Program-made: the position numbers and the translations under genes | Notes under the pieces: generated by a model | Databases searched by the model: none | The model's input: the letters and a program-made list of their open reading frames with translations, nothing else | What the model was told of the DNA's origin: nothing | Shown: one piece after another, positions 50,051-58,906 of the stretch | How positions within the stretch are numbered: position 1 is the first letter of the stretch | Layout of the letters: each line of letters begins with the position of its first letter | DNA from: an uncultured Collinsella sp. | GTDB taxonomy: Bacteria; Actinomycetota; Coriobacteriia; Coriobacteriales; Coriobacteriaceae | Length of the DNA stretch: 64,000 nt | Assembly (NCBI GenBank): GCA_900759565.1 | Contig: CAAEVV010000039.1 | Span: 1-64,000 of the forward strand | Direction: 5' to 3'

Positions 50051-51168
50051 TTCAGTGCCTTCCTGATATCGAACAGCATGACCTCGATGGCCAGCTGGGG
50101 AGTAACGTTTCTGGCGATGTTGCGCTCGGCGGTCGCGACTGCCTCGAGCGCCCGTGTGGCACCCGCAACATTCGTCGCGGCGGCAAGCCGCCCGATCGTG
50201 TCGCGCACGTCCTCGTTCACCACGTCGGCTGCCTCGTCCTGAAGCGTCAGCAGCACGTCGCGCATGAGCGCCCGCGCGCTCGCCAGCGCTTCCATGATAC
50301 CCGAACGCTCGCGCGCGTTGAGTTCGCGCTTGTTGCGGTCCTCAAGCTGCTTCAATGCTCCACGCGACAGGTAGTCGGCGTTTTGCTCGAGCACCTTTTC
50401 CTGCGTGGACTTGACCTCGGCGAGCGGCGCCTTAACGGCGACGATGAGCGACTTGGCGCGGCTGAGCACGTCGGCCTCGTCGGCGGCGATGAGCGAATCG
50501 ATGGCGCGAACCATCTGACGGCGAGCGTCCTGGCGCTCGGCGCTCTTGAAGAACTCGATGCCACGCGCGGGACTTCCCGCTACTGCGACGGCCATGCGGC
50601 AACGCGCAGGGTCCTGACCGGTGGCGCGGCTCACGGCCTGCGCGGCGACGGCGGGCGACACCAGCCGAAACGGCACGCACTGGCAGCGGCTCACGATGGT
50701 GGGCAGCATCACGTCTGCCGAGGTGCCCAACAAGATGAACATAACGCCCTCGGGCGGCTCCTCGAGTGTTTTGAGCAGTGCGTTGGCGGTGTTAGCGCGC
50801 AGCTGCTCGGCACGGTCGATGATGTAGACCTTGGCCTTGGCACGGATGGGCGCCAGAGGCACGTCGTCGAGCAGCTCGCGGGTCTGGGCAATGAGGTAGC
50901 CCGTGGCGCTCTCGGGTGTGTAATAGTGCACGTCGGGATGCGTGTGCCGCGCAACGCGCACGCAGCTGTCGCATGCGCCGCAGCCGTCCTGCTCGCACAG
51001 GAAGGCCTGGGCGAGCGCCCATGCGGCATCGAGCTTGCCGGCGCCGGGAGCGCCCAAAAACAGGTAGGCGTGCGATGCGCGGCCGCTGGCGACGGCGTTG
51101 GTCAAAAAGTCGCGCACGCGCTCTTGGGTGTCGAGCTTGGCCAGCAGGCTTGCCTGAGCGGGGGCCAC
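50041..51168 (-). CDS. holB: DNA polymerase III delta' subunit
   Basis: 375 residues from a GTG at 51168 with AAGGAGG 9 bases upstream inside tmk. AAA+ clamp-loader features are GAPGAGK, CGACDSC (zinc module), YIIDRAEQLR, NALLKTLEEPP and an SRC arginine-finger region. The Walker A has GAGKLDA, so nucleotide binding is probably lost, as usual for delta'. It helps load the sliding clamp. Upstream in-frame codons overlap tmk and are not used. Confidence 0.92.
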   Translation of the reverse strand: MAPAQASLLAKLDTQERVRDFLTNAVASGRASHAYLFLGAPGAGKLDAAWALAQAFLCEQDGCGACDSCVRVARHTHPDVHYYTPESATGYLIAQTRELLDDVPLAPIRAKAKVYIIDRAEQLRANTANALLKTLEEPPEGVMFILLGTSADVMLPTIVSRCQCVPFRLVSPAVAAQAVSRATGQDPARCRMAVAVAGSPARGIEFFKSAERQDARRQMVRAIDSLIAADEADVLSRAKSLIVAVKAPLAEVKSTQEKVLEQNADYLSRGALKQLEDRNKRELNARERSGIMEALASARALMRDVLLTLQDEAADVVNEDVRDTIGRLAAATNVAGATRALEAVATAERNIARNVTPQLAIEVMLFDIRKALKCR

Positions 51169-51169
51169 G

Positions 51170-51853
51170 TTACTCGGCCTCCTTGGCAAGTGCGGCGGCG
51201 ACGGCGTCTTGCGGAATGTCGAGACCGTACGCGCGAACCTGCTCGACCGTCTTCGCAAAGACTTCCTCGATGGACGCGGTCGCGTCGATGAGCTTTACGC
51301 GGTTTGGCTCCTCGGCGGCAATTGCGCAAAAACCCTGGTAGACACGCTCTTGGAATGCCATGCCTTTTGCCTCCATGCGATCTGCCGCACCACGGGCTGC
51401 CATGCGCAGCGCCGCCTGCTCGGGCGTGATGTGATAGACGAGTGTGAGCGCCGGGTGCGTACCCGCGACGGCCAGGTTGTTGGCGTCGCGCACTATCTGG
51501 CGATCGAGGCCATCGGCAAACGCCTGGTAGCAGGTCGTGGAATCGTAGAAGCGATCGCACAGGACCACCTTGCCGGCAGCGAGGGCGGGCGCGATGACCT
51601 CGTGCACCAACTGGGCGCGCGCGGCCTCGTAGAGCAACAACTCGCAGGTGTCGCCCATCGCCGTATTGGCGGGGTCGAGCAGCAGGGCGCGAATCTTTTC
51701 GCTGATGGCAGTGCCGCCCGGCTCGCGCAGGCTCACAACCTGGTAGCCAGCGAGTTCGAGCGCACGGGCAAGCAGGCGCGCCTGCGTAGATTTACCGGCG
51801 CCATCGACACCCTCGAGCGTAATGAAGCTATGTTGAGCGGGCTTAAAAGCCAT
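51170..51853 (-). CDS. tmk: Thymidylate kinase
   Basis: 227 residues. The P-loop is EGVDGAGKST; LREPGGT, the DRFYDST motif and the RMEAKG lid follow. It phosphorylates dTMP to dTDP. It leads the tmk-holB-ricT operon; its TAA stop is one base from the holB start. Confidence 0.95.
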   Translation of the reverse strand: MAFKPAQHSFITLEGVDGAGKSTQARLLARALELAGYQVVSLREPGGTAISEKIRALLLDPANTAMGDTCELLLYEAARAQLVHEVIAPALAAGKVVLCDRFYDSTTCYQAFADGLDRQIVRDANNLAVAGTHPALTLVYHITPEQAALRMAARGAADRMEAKGMAFQERVYQGFCAIAAEEPNRVKLIDATASIEEVFAKTVEQVRAYGLDIPQDAVAAALAKEAE

Positions 51854-51962
51854 GGGCGCAGCCCCTTCCTACAAGGCGCGTAAATGCAGATATATCAACC
51901 AAGCCATGATACCCCAGTGCTCGGCGCGTCCCAAATCCAACCTAGCCATCGAGGCATCCCCG

Positions 51963-52031
51963 AAGTTGCGGTGAAATAGGGACTGATTGAAGCTCTGAGA
52001 CCGCCAAACAGTCCCTATTTCACCGCAACTT
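51963..52031. repeat. Hairpin repeat, AGTTGCGGTG family, copy 2
   Basis: Perfect 22-bp inverted arms (the left begins AAGTTGCGGTGAAATAGGGA; the right ends CACCGCAACTT) around 25 bases. It is the same family as 4619-4685 and lies between the divergent tmk and zinc-ribbon genes. Confidence 0.8.
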
Positions 52032-52099
52032 ATGATGGGGATTTTTGGGCGCTGGGTATAATCGTCGTATTGCATTGAAATGTGGCGAAAGGAGTGGCA

Positions 52100-53083
52100 A
52101 TGTCTCGGTATTGCGCCTCGTGCGGCAAGCTTCTTGCAGATAATGCCAAGTTCTGCACCTCGTGCGGTGCACCCGTTGAGCAAACAACCGCGAGCGATAG
52201 CCAGCCCGCTTTTGAGCAGACCGGCTCCCTTGATACGCCGCAAGCCAAGGCGGACGACCCCCTCGCCTATCGCCCCGACCCCGCCGCAAGCCCTGCGGCC
52301 GTCGAGACCACGCAGCGCATACCCGTCGCGAGCGGCTCGTCCCAACAGGAGCCGGCTCCCGCATACGCGCCCGCTTCGCCACAGACCCCCGCCCCCAAAA
52401 AGAGCGGCACCGGGCCGCTTATCGCCGTTATCGTTGTGCTGGTGGCGATAATCATCGCCCTGGTCATCTTCTTTGCAATCAGACCTTTCGACAACGCCGC
52501 CACGCAGACGGCTGCCGAGGTAGCTAAGCTGCACCATGACGTCGACGAAGATGACCTAAAGCCTCTCGGCGATCCCAACAGCCTGTACGACGATGACGAC
52601 GATGACGACGAGGATGGCGGCGAAGCAACGCTCTCCGAGCAGAACCTCTACCGTCGTCTGAGCGAATACTACGACTTGCTCGAAGACCTCGACAACTACG
52701 TCCGTGGCTGCGCGCAGAACTTCAACGGCAGCTATCTGGAAGAGGATCGAACCACCCGTCAAAATCTCGCCGACGTCGCCGAGCGCACGGAGGACACCAT
52801 CGAGCAGTATTACGACATCGTCGAGGACCTGGACGTCCCGACGAGCTCTAAGAACTACAGCTCCTGGAAGGACATCATCGCCCTGTACGATGACCTGGAT
52901 CACCGCATTGACGCAATCTGTGATGCCTGGGAGATCAGCCTGAAATACGCCAAGCCTGCGGACCACAAGAATGAGATCGTGGCGCCGCTGTCGCGCGACA
53001 ACGTGGCGGGCACCAATGACAATAAGTACCGCCTAGATTTTGAGGAGCGCTATCCCAGCGCCAAGCCTGTCGAGGTGAACTAG
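52100..53083 (+). CDS. Zinc-ribbon membrane protein
   Basis: 327 residues. An N-terminal zinc ribbon (CASCGKLL ... CTSCGAPV, with four Cys at about 5, 8, 19 and 22) is followed by a Pro/Ala-rich linker, one membrane segment (about 112-133) and an acidic, helical outer domain with DDDDDDEDGG. Proteins with this layout are common in Gram-positives, but the function is unknown. AAAGGAG lies 5 bases before the ATG. Confidence 0.8.
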   Translation: MSRYCASCGKLLADNAKFCTSCGAPVEQTTASDSQPAFEQTGSLDTPQAKADDPLAYRPDPAASPAAVETTQRIPVASGSSQQEPAPAYAPASPQTPAPKKSGTGPLIAVIVVLVAIIIALVIFFAIRPFDNAATQTAAEVAKLHHDVDEDDLKPLGDPNSLYDDDDDDDEDGGEATLSEQNLYRRLSEYYDLLEDLDNYVRGCAQNFNGSYLEEDRTTRQNLADVAERTEDTIEQYYDIVEDLDVPTSSKNYSSWKDIIALYDDLDHRIDAICDAWEISLKYAKPADHKNEIVAPLSRDNVAGTNDNKYRLDFEERYPSAKPVEVN

Positions 53084-53100
53084 CGCTCTGTCGTTCCCGA

Positions 53101-53192
53101 GCCGGCAGTAAGGGACGTTCCTAAACTGCCGGCAGAAAAGGAACGTCCCTAACTGCCGGTCCCGGCAGAAAAGGAACGTCCCTAACTGCCGG
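53101..53192. repeat. Three tandem ~31-bp CCGGCAG...CTGCCGG units
   Basis: CCGGCAGAAAAGGAACGTCC-type units at 53129-53159 and 53162-53192 are identical over 31 bp, and a variant lies at 53101-53132. Each unit is itself an inverted repeat (CCGGCAG/CTGCCGG). They sit just before a bidirectional terminator. Confidence 0.8.
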
Positions 53193-53195
53193 ATA

Positions 53196-53234
53196 AAAAA
53201 CGAGCGAGGATTTTGAGGTCCTCGCTCGTTTTTG
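53196..53234. terminator. Bidirectional terminator between zinc-ribbon gene and topA
   Basis: AAAAACGAGCGAGGA / TCCTCGCTCGTTTTT, a 15-bp perfect stem with T-runs on both strands, between convergent genes. Confidence 0.93.
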
Positions 53235-53260
53235 TTTTAGGTGATGTTTCGACCGTGCGG

Positions 53261-55852
53261 CTACTTGTCGGCAGCGGTCTTTTTGGTAGTCGACTTCTTG
53301 GCCGTCGTCTTCTTGGCGGTCGTCTTCTTGGCAGCAGTCTTCTTTGTCGCCGTCGTCTTCTTGGCCGTGCTCGCCTTGGTCGTGGTCTTGCGGCCGCGGG
53401 CGGGCTTCTTCTCCTTGGTCGGGCAATCCATGTTGACGCAGATACGCCACGGACCGCGCGCCGTGTTGACCACCACGATGGGGGCGCCGCACTCGGGGCA
53501 GGTCTCGCCCGTCGCCTCGAGCTTGCCGCGCGCCGGCAGCGGATAGCTCACGCCGCAATCGTCATAGTTGGTGCAGCGGATAAAGCGCTTGCCGCTCTTC
53601 TCGCTCTTGTGCGCGATCAGATCGCCATGGCGTCCTGCCTCGGCGCACACCTTGCACTCGCCCACCTTAAGGTCGGGCTCGTAATTGGTGGGACACGTGG
53701 GGTTCACGCAAATCTCGAAGGCCTTCTGGCGGAACGGCTGGCACTTAATGCGCGGCGCGCCGCACTCGGGGCACACGGCGGCCTCGCCCTCGAGCGGGCT
53801 CACCTTGACGCCGCTCGGCACCGGATAGGTCACGTCGCAGTCGGGCCAGCCCATGCAGCCAATGAAGCTGCCGCGGGTCTTGGCGCTCGTCTTCATAACC
53901 AGATCCTTGCCGCACTTGGGACAGGCACCCACACGCGCATCGGCCGTGACGGCGTCGCTGATGGCGTCGCCCAGCTCCTGTGTGTGCTTGAGCAGCTCGT
54001 CGAGCACACCGGCCAGCAGCGCGCGCGAGTGCGTCACGACATGCTCTTCGGTATCCTCGCCGCGCTCCACGCGGGTCATGTCGCCGTCGAGCTCGCTGGT
54101 CATATCGGGGCTCGTGATGCGCGGGGCAAACTGCGTTAGCGCGTCGATGATGGCGATGCCCAGCTGGCTCGGCTCAACGGGATCATTTTTGAGATAGCGC
54201 ACGGCGTACAGACGCTCGATGATGCTCGCGCGCGTGGACTTGGTACCCAGGCCGCGCTTTTCCATCTCCTGCACGAGCTTGCCCTGGCTGTAGCGCGCGG
54301 GCGGCTCGGTCTGTTTGGCCTCGAGCTTAATGTCGAACACGTCGACCGTATCACCCTGCTCCAGCGGCGGCATCTGCTCGTCGCGCTTAAGGCCGTACGG
54401 GTATGCCTCGCGGAAACCCGGGGTCACGAGCACGTCGCCCGAGGCCACGAACGGCTCGCCGTTCACATCGAGCTCGAGCTTGGTGTTCTCGATGGTCGCG
54501 GGCCCCATGAGCGTTGCCAGGAAGCGACGGGTGATGAGGTCGTAGAGCTTACGCTGGCCGCCGTCGAGCGTGGACGGATCGCCCTCGCCCGTGGGATAGA
54601 TAGGCGGGTGATCGGTGGTCTCGACCTTGCCGCGCGTGGGCTTCATGGGACCGGCGAGCACCTTTTTGCACACGGGCGCCAGCGACGGGTTGATCTTTGC
54701 CAGGTCGCTCACCACGGCGCCCAGATCGAGCGTCGCGGGGTACACGGTGTTGTCGACACGCGGGTAGCTGATGAGACCGGCCATGTAGAGGGACTCGGCG
54801 ATGCGCATCGTACGCGCAGGCGAGATGCCCTCGGCCGCGGCGGCAGCCTGCAGCGAGGTCGTCGCAAACGGCGTGGGCGGCTGCTGCTTACGCGAGCGCT
54901 TGGCCACCGCGGCAACGGTCGCCGTCGCGACACCGTCGACATGGCCGTACGCCGTCTCGGCAGCATCCTTGTCGGTAAAACGCGCCGTCTTGTGTGCAAT
55001 CTTAAAGCGGTCGTCCTCGGCGGCGCCCTGCGCGGCACCCATGCCGCGAATCTGCCAATAGTCCTCGGGCACAAACGCCATGCGCTCGCGCTCGCGCTCG
55101 ACCACCAGGGCGAGCGTCGGCGTCTGCACGCGACCGGCAGAGCGCACGTTACCAAAGCCGCCGAACTTGGCGAGCGTCAGATAGCGCGTGAGCACCGCGC
55201 CCCAAATGAGGTCGATGTGCTGGCGGCTCTCGCCGGCGTCGGCCAGGTTCTGGTCGAGCGAGACGAGATTATCGAAGGCGTGCGTGATCTCGGCCTTGGT
55301 AAACGAAGAGTATTGGGCGCGGGCAACCGGCAAGTCGGGCGCAACCTCACGCACCTTGTTGAGGGCGTCCGAACCGATTAGCTCGCCCTCGCGGTCAAAG
55401 TCCGTGGCGATGATGACGCTGTCGGACTTTTTAGCGAGGTTCTTGAGCGAACGAATGAGCTCCTTCTCGGCCGGCAGCTTAATGACGGGCGCCCAGGTGA
55501 GGTAAGGCAGGCTCTCGAGCTTCCAGCCCTTGATGGAGATGCCATCGGCAAGGAACGGCTTACGCTTGGTGTCATAGGGCGGACGCGCCAGGCCATCGGG
55601 CATGTCAGCCGGCAGCATCTCGCCGTCCTCGGTGACCGAATACCAACCCAGCTTTTTATCGAACAGCACGCTGTCGCAAAAATCGGGCGCAAGGATGTGA
55701 CCGGCAAGACCGATCGTCACGCACTCCTCGCCCTTCCACTCAAAACGGTAGATGGCGGTGTTGTACACCTTGTCCTTTTTAGGCTTACCCGTGGACAGCC
55801 GCTCGGCGATCTGACGCGCGGCGTCGTTTTTCTCGGCGATGATGAGCTTCAA
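53261..55852 (-). CDS. topA: Type IA DNA topoisomerase
   Basis: 863 residues. An N-terminal TOPRIM domain (KLIIAEKNDAA, ATDFDREGELI) leads to the catalytic core with Tyr in GLISYPRVDNTVYP; most TopA proteins have YPRTDS here. Four CxxC zinc modules follow (about 640-800), then a Lys/Thr-rich repetitive tail of KKTT/KKTA units. It relaxes negative supercoils. The short N-terminal TOPRIM and domain order resemble topoisomerase III or archaeal forms as well as topoisomerase I. It is the last gene of the tat-hyp run, 54 bp after hypB. Confidence 0.9.
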   Translation of the reverse strand: MKLIIAEKNDAARQIAERLSTGKPKKDKVYNTAIYRFEWKGEECVTIGLAGHILAPDFCDSVLFDKKLGWYSVTEDGEMLPADMPDGLARPPYDTKRKPFLADGISIKGWKLESLPYLTWAPVIKLPAEKELIRSLKNLAKKSDSVIIATDFDREGELIGSDALNKVREVAPDLPVARAQYSSFTKAEITHAFDNLVSLDQNLADAGESRQHIDLIWGAVLTRYLTLAKFGGFGNVRSAGRVQTPTLALVVERERERMAFVPEDYWQIRGMGAAQGAAEDDRFKIAHKTARFTDKDAAETAYGHVDGVATATVAAVAKRSRKQQPPTPFATTSLQAAAAAEGISPARTMRIAESLYMAGLISYPRVDNTVYPATLDLGAVVSDLAKINPSLAPVCKKVLAGPMKPTRGKVETTDHPPIYPTGEGDPSTLDGGQRKLYDLITRRFLATLMGPATIENTKLELDVNGEPFVASGDVLVTPGFREAYPYGLKRDEQMPPLEQGDTVDVFDIKLEAKQTEPPARYSQGKLVQEMEKRGLGTKSTRASIIERLYAVRYLKNDPVEPSQLGIAIIDALTQFAPRITSPDMTSELDGDMTRVERGEDTEEHVVTHSRALLAGVLDELLKHTQELGDAISDAVTADARVGACPKCGKDLVMKTSAKTRGSFIGCMGWPDCDVTYPVPSGVKVSPLEGEAAVCPECGAPRIKCQPFRQKAFEICVNPTCPTNYEPDLKVGECKVCAEAGRHGDLIAHKSEKSGKRFIRCTNYDDCGVSYPLPARGKLEATGETCPECGAPIVVVNTARGPWRICVNMDCPTKEKKPARGRKTTTKASTAKKTTATKKTAAKKTTAKKTTAKKSTTKKTAADK

Positions 55853-55906
55853 AAGAGGCTCCTATCTCGTATCTCTGCGGCTACGCCCGCCCGTATGGCG
55901 GCCGAC

Positions 55907-56590
55907 TTACGCCCTTGCTTGCTCAATCTGCCCGATGAGCCAATCGCACCAGGCATCCATGCCCTCGCCCTTGCGCGCGCTCACGGCAAACCGCGGCGCC
56001 TGCGGATTGAGGTCATCGAGTGTCTTAGTATACCTATCCATGTCAAAATCGAAAGCCGGAGCCACGTCGACCTTGTTGAGCAGCTGCGCGCCGGCGTGTT
56101 GGAAGATGCCCGGGTACTTGATGGGCTTGTCGTCGCCCTCGGGCACCGAAAGAATCATGATGGACAGGTTCTCGCCCAGGTCAAAGTCGACCGGGCAGAC
56201 CAGGTTGCCCACATTTTCGATAAAGATGACGTCGATGTTTTCCAGACCCACAGCCTGGTCGAACGCGTCGACGGCCTCCATGATCATGTTGCCCTCGAGG
56301 TGGCACAGGCCCCCCGTGTTGATCTGGATGGCAGGCATGCCGGCTTCCTTCATGGTGATGGCGTCGACGTCCGAGGCGATGTCGCCCTCGATGACGGCGC
56401 AGCGCAGGCCCGCCTTGTCACGCAGGCGCTCGTTGGTGCCCAGGATCGTGGTGGTCTTGCCCGAGCCAGGGCTCGACAAGACGTTGATCACATAGGTGCC
56501 TGCCTCATTAAATCGCTGACGCAGCTGATCTGCCAGGCGCTCATTGCGCGACAGGATCGGCGACGCGATATCAATCGTTTTCTCAGCCAT
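55907..56590 (-). CDS. hypB: Hydrogenase nickel incorporation GTPase HypB
   Basis: A 227-residue SIMIBI GTPase: P-loop SSPGSGKTT, VIEGDIASD, INTGGLCHLEGNM and NKVD. HypB powers nickel delivery to [NiFe]-hydrogenase or urease with HypA. It lacks the His-rich stretch and N-terminal Cys motif found in nickel-storing HypB proteins, so nickel storage must happen elsewhere. hypA lies 55 bp upstream. No hydrogenase genes are in the window. Confidence 0.92.
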   Translation of the reverse strand: MAEKTIDIASPILSRNERLADQLRQRFNEAGTYVINVLSSPGSGKTTTILGTNERLRDKAGLRCAVIEGDIASDVDAITMKEAGMPAIQINTGGLCHLEGNMIMEAVDAFDQAVGLENIDVIFIENVGNLVCPVDFDLGENLSIMILSVPEGDDKPIKYPGIFQHAGAQLLNKVDVAPAFDFDMDRYTKTLDDLNPQAPRFAVSARKGEGMDAWCDWLIGQIEQARA

Positions 56591-56645
56591 ACTCAGCGCT
56601 CCTTACTTTTGCCCCTTTATACCCCGTCCCCAGGTGGCTGATGGG

Positions 56646-57002
56646 CTAATCGTCGGGGGTTTCGATTTCGATACTTGCGATGTCGAGTTCGCGGCCGTGC
56701 AGCAGGCGCACGTTGGCGCCGCCACATTGGGGACAGCGGCAATGGAAGCGATCGTGCTCAAAGACCTCCCCGCAGTCCAGACACTCGCTTTGTGGATGGA
56801 CTTCCTCCACGGCAAGCTCGCAGCCTCGCGTGAGCGGGTCCTCATCGCGAAATGTCTCCCACGCAAAGTCGAGCGCCTCGCGCACAACTTCGGTCATATC
56901 CCCGATACGCAGCGTTACCAAAACGGCGCGCGAGGCCCCCGCCCCACGCGCCGCGCGAATCACTGTATCGAGTATGCCGTTGACAATGCCAACCTCGTGC
57001 AT
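56646..57002 (-). CDS. hypA: Hydrogenase maturation nickel metallochaperone HypA
   Basis: 118 residues. The N-terminal MHEVGI carries the nickel-binding His2; two CxxC pairs (CLDC, CPQC) bind zinc. HypA hands nickel to the hydrogenase large subunit. It lies 6 bp downstream of tatC on the same strand, with GAGGAG 9 bases before the ATG. Linkage to tat genes makes sense because many hydrogenases are Tat-exported. Confidence 0.92.
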   Translation of the reverse strand: MHEVGIVNGILDTVIRAARGAGASRAVLVTLRIGDMTEVVREALDFAWETFRDEDPLTRGCELAVEEVHPQSECLDCGEVFEHDRFHCRCPQCGGANVRLLHGRELDIASIEIETPDD

Positions 57003-57008
57003 ACCGAT

Positions 57009-57800
57009 TTACTCCTCGTCGTCCTCATCGTCCGAGAACAGGTCCAGACGGCTCACAAACAAGCCCTCCTTGCCCTCGCGCGCGGTAATGACCACACGGG
57101 CAATGGCGAGCGAAATCTCGTAGAGCGAGAGCAGGGCACCATACATGAGGCCCAGCGTAACGGGCGAGCCGTCGGGCGTAATCACAGCCGAGCCCACAAG
57201 CAGGCCCACGTACACGTAGCGCCAGGCGCCGCGGAAGGCCGCGTAGGACACGATGTGGAAGACGGACAGGTAGAAGATGATAAGCGGCAGCTCAAACGCC
57301 ACGCCAAAGCCGATCATAAAGAGCAGCTCCATATTGACGTAGTTCTCCAGGTCGGGCAGCGCCGTGGCGACGGCCGAGGTCTCGCCGATAAGCCACTCAA
57401 AGCCCGCCGGGATGATGATGAAATAGCAGAAGATGGCGCCCAGGAAGAACAGCACCGTCGAGGCGAGCACCGTGGGCACGACCCATTTGCGCTCGTTGGG
57501 ACGCAGCGCCGGCAGGAAAAATGCTAGAATCTGCCAGATGATCATGGGCGTGCACATGACCACGGCCATCTTGATGGCCAGCGAGAAGCGCAGGCCAAAG
57601 CCGCCGAGCGTGGTGGTGATGTAGAACTTACCGTCCGGCACAAAGGAGCGGATGGGGTCTTCCAGGATGTCGAGCACCACGGGCGTGGCGAAATACAGCA
57701 CGATGGCGGCGGCAAACACCGACACGACCACGATAGTCAGGCGGCGACGGAGCTCTCCCAGGTGATCGAAGAGCGGCATGCGCGCAGGTCCGATAGGCAT
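57009..57800 (-). CDS. tatC: Twin-arginine translocase subunit TatC
   Basis: 263 residues with six membrane segments. PLFDHLGELRRRL is the conserved N-terminal cytoplasmic motif, followed by FALGxE-region equivalents and a Pro-Asp loop near SAVITPDGSPVT. It recognises RR signal peptides and exports folded proteins. Its ATG overlaps the tatA stop codon (TAATG). An acidic C-terminal tail (DDEDDEE) ends it. Confidence 0.93.
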   Translation of the reverse strand: MPIGPARMPLFDHLGELRRRLTIVVVSVFAAAIVLYFATPVVLDILEDPIRSFVPDGKFYITTTLGGFGLRFSLAIKMAVVMCTPMIIWQILAFFLPALRPNERKWVVPTVLASTVLFFLGAIFCYFIIIPAGFEWLIGETSAVATALPDLENYVNMELLFMIGFGVAFELPLIIFYLSVFHIVSYAAFRGAWRYVYVGLLVGSAVITPDGSPVTLGLMYGALLSLYEISLAIARVVITAREGKEGLFVSRLDLFSDDEDDEE

Positions 57801-58387
57801 TACTCATCGCCTCCCTTCGAGGCGTCGGCGGCAGCGGCGTCGTCCTCGGCCTCGAGCTCGCGAGCGAGCTGGTCGACGACGGCCTTGCGCTTGCGGGGAC
57901 GACGGGCGTAGAGGTCAGCCGTCGTGGGCTCTGCCGGCTCGAGCTCGGGCTCCGGTTCTGCAGCAGGCTCGGGCTCGACGACAGGCTCGGCGGCAGCGGC
58001 AGGCTCGGCGCCCTCGGCCTCGGACTCCTCAGCAGCACCCTCGCCCTCGGCGGCACCCTCGCTCGCGGCCTTCTCGGCAGCAAGACGGGCACGGCGCTCG
58101 GCAAAGGTCTCCTTCTTTGCGGGCGCTGCCGTCTCGGCGGCATCCTCGTCCGCATCGGAATCGTCATCGACGGCAGTCTTCTTGGGCTTGACCGGTGCCG
58201 AAGCGGCCTCGCTTACCGGATCGATGATCTCGGACTGAACAACGGCCGTCATCTTTTCCTGCGTCTCGCGGAACTGACGGATGGCACGGCCGATCGTACG
58301 GCCCATCTGCGGGAGCTTATCCGGGCCAAACAGCAAAAAGCCGAAGACCACGATGATCGCGAGCTCACCCTCTCCAATACCAAACAC
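57800..58387 (-). CDS. tatA: Twin-arginine translocase TatA/TatB-family protein
   Basis: 195 residues from a GTG at 58387 with GGAGG 5 bases upstream. The N-terminus FGIGEGELAIIVVFGFLLFG is the single membrane helix, followed by the amphipathic GPDKLPQMGRTIGRAIRQF. The long Ala/Glu/Pro tail is more TatB-like in length. It may fill both roles, as no second TatA is nearby. It is coupled to tatC. Confidence 0.88.
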   Translation of the reverse strand: MFGIGEGELAIIVVFGFLLFGPDKLPQMGRTIGRAIRQFRETQEKMTAVVQSEIIDPVSEAASAPVKPKKTAVDDDSDADEDAAETAAPAKKETFAERRARLAAEKAASEGAAEGEGAAEESEAEGAEPAAAAEPVVEPEPAAEPEPELEPAEPTTADLYARRPRKRKAVVDQLARELEAEDDAAAADASKGGDE

Positions 58388-58468
58388 ACATACCTCCAAG
58401 GCTCGATGTGAGTCGAGCCCGCACCGCGCCATTCGGCCGGAACTCGTCTATTCATTCGGTCAAGTATA

Positions 58469-58496
58469 GCGCCCGGACGCTAAAACGTCCGAGCGC
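58469..58496. terminator. Hairpin between STAS gene and tatA
   Basis: GCGCCCGGACG / CGTCCGAGCGC with one mismatch and a 6-base loop. It has no T-run and lies in the 150-bp gap. Confidence 0.45.
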
Positions 58497-58540
58497 ATCA
58501 CAAACATATGCCAAACGGCATGCCCTTTTGGGGGCAAAGA

Positions 58541-58855
58541 TTATGCAGCGGTGATCGAAATCTCCTGGTCGACACCCAACAGCTGAACCACGCGCATCAC
58601 CGGGGGCTGCACATTGGTGCAGCTAAAGCGCTTGCCGTGGTCGACCGCGTGGTGCGCGGCGCCCACGAGCACGCCAATGCCCGTCGAATCGATGTAGCTC
58701 ACCTGGGCAAAATCGAGCTCAACGGCCTCAGTGGGCTGCTCGAGCGCCAGGTCGATGGCATTGCGCAGGCTATCGGCGTTAGAGATATCGATCTCGCCGG
58801 TTACCTTAATGGTGTAGAGCTCTGGCGTGGGGTTGGTGGAAATACCCAAATCCAT
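58541..58855 (-). CDS. STAS-domain anti-sigma-factor antagonist
   Basis: A 104-residue SpoIIAA/RsbV-type protein. The phosphorylatable Ser lies in VSYIDSTGIGVLVGA. It would bind an RsbW-type kinase and free a sigma factor; no such kinase or sigma gene is adjacent. AAAGGAG lies 7 bases before the ATG. Monocistronic. Confidence 0.88.
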   Translation of the reverse strand: MDLGISTNPTPELYTIKVTGEIDISNADSLRNAIDLALEQPTEAVELDFAQVSYIDSTGIGVLVGAAHHAVDHGKRFSCTNVQPPVMRVVQLLGVDQEISITAA

Positions 58856-58906
58856 GTATACGCTCCTTTACGTATCGAAAGTGCGGATAGTACGGGAAGC
58901 CGCGCG

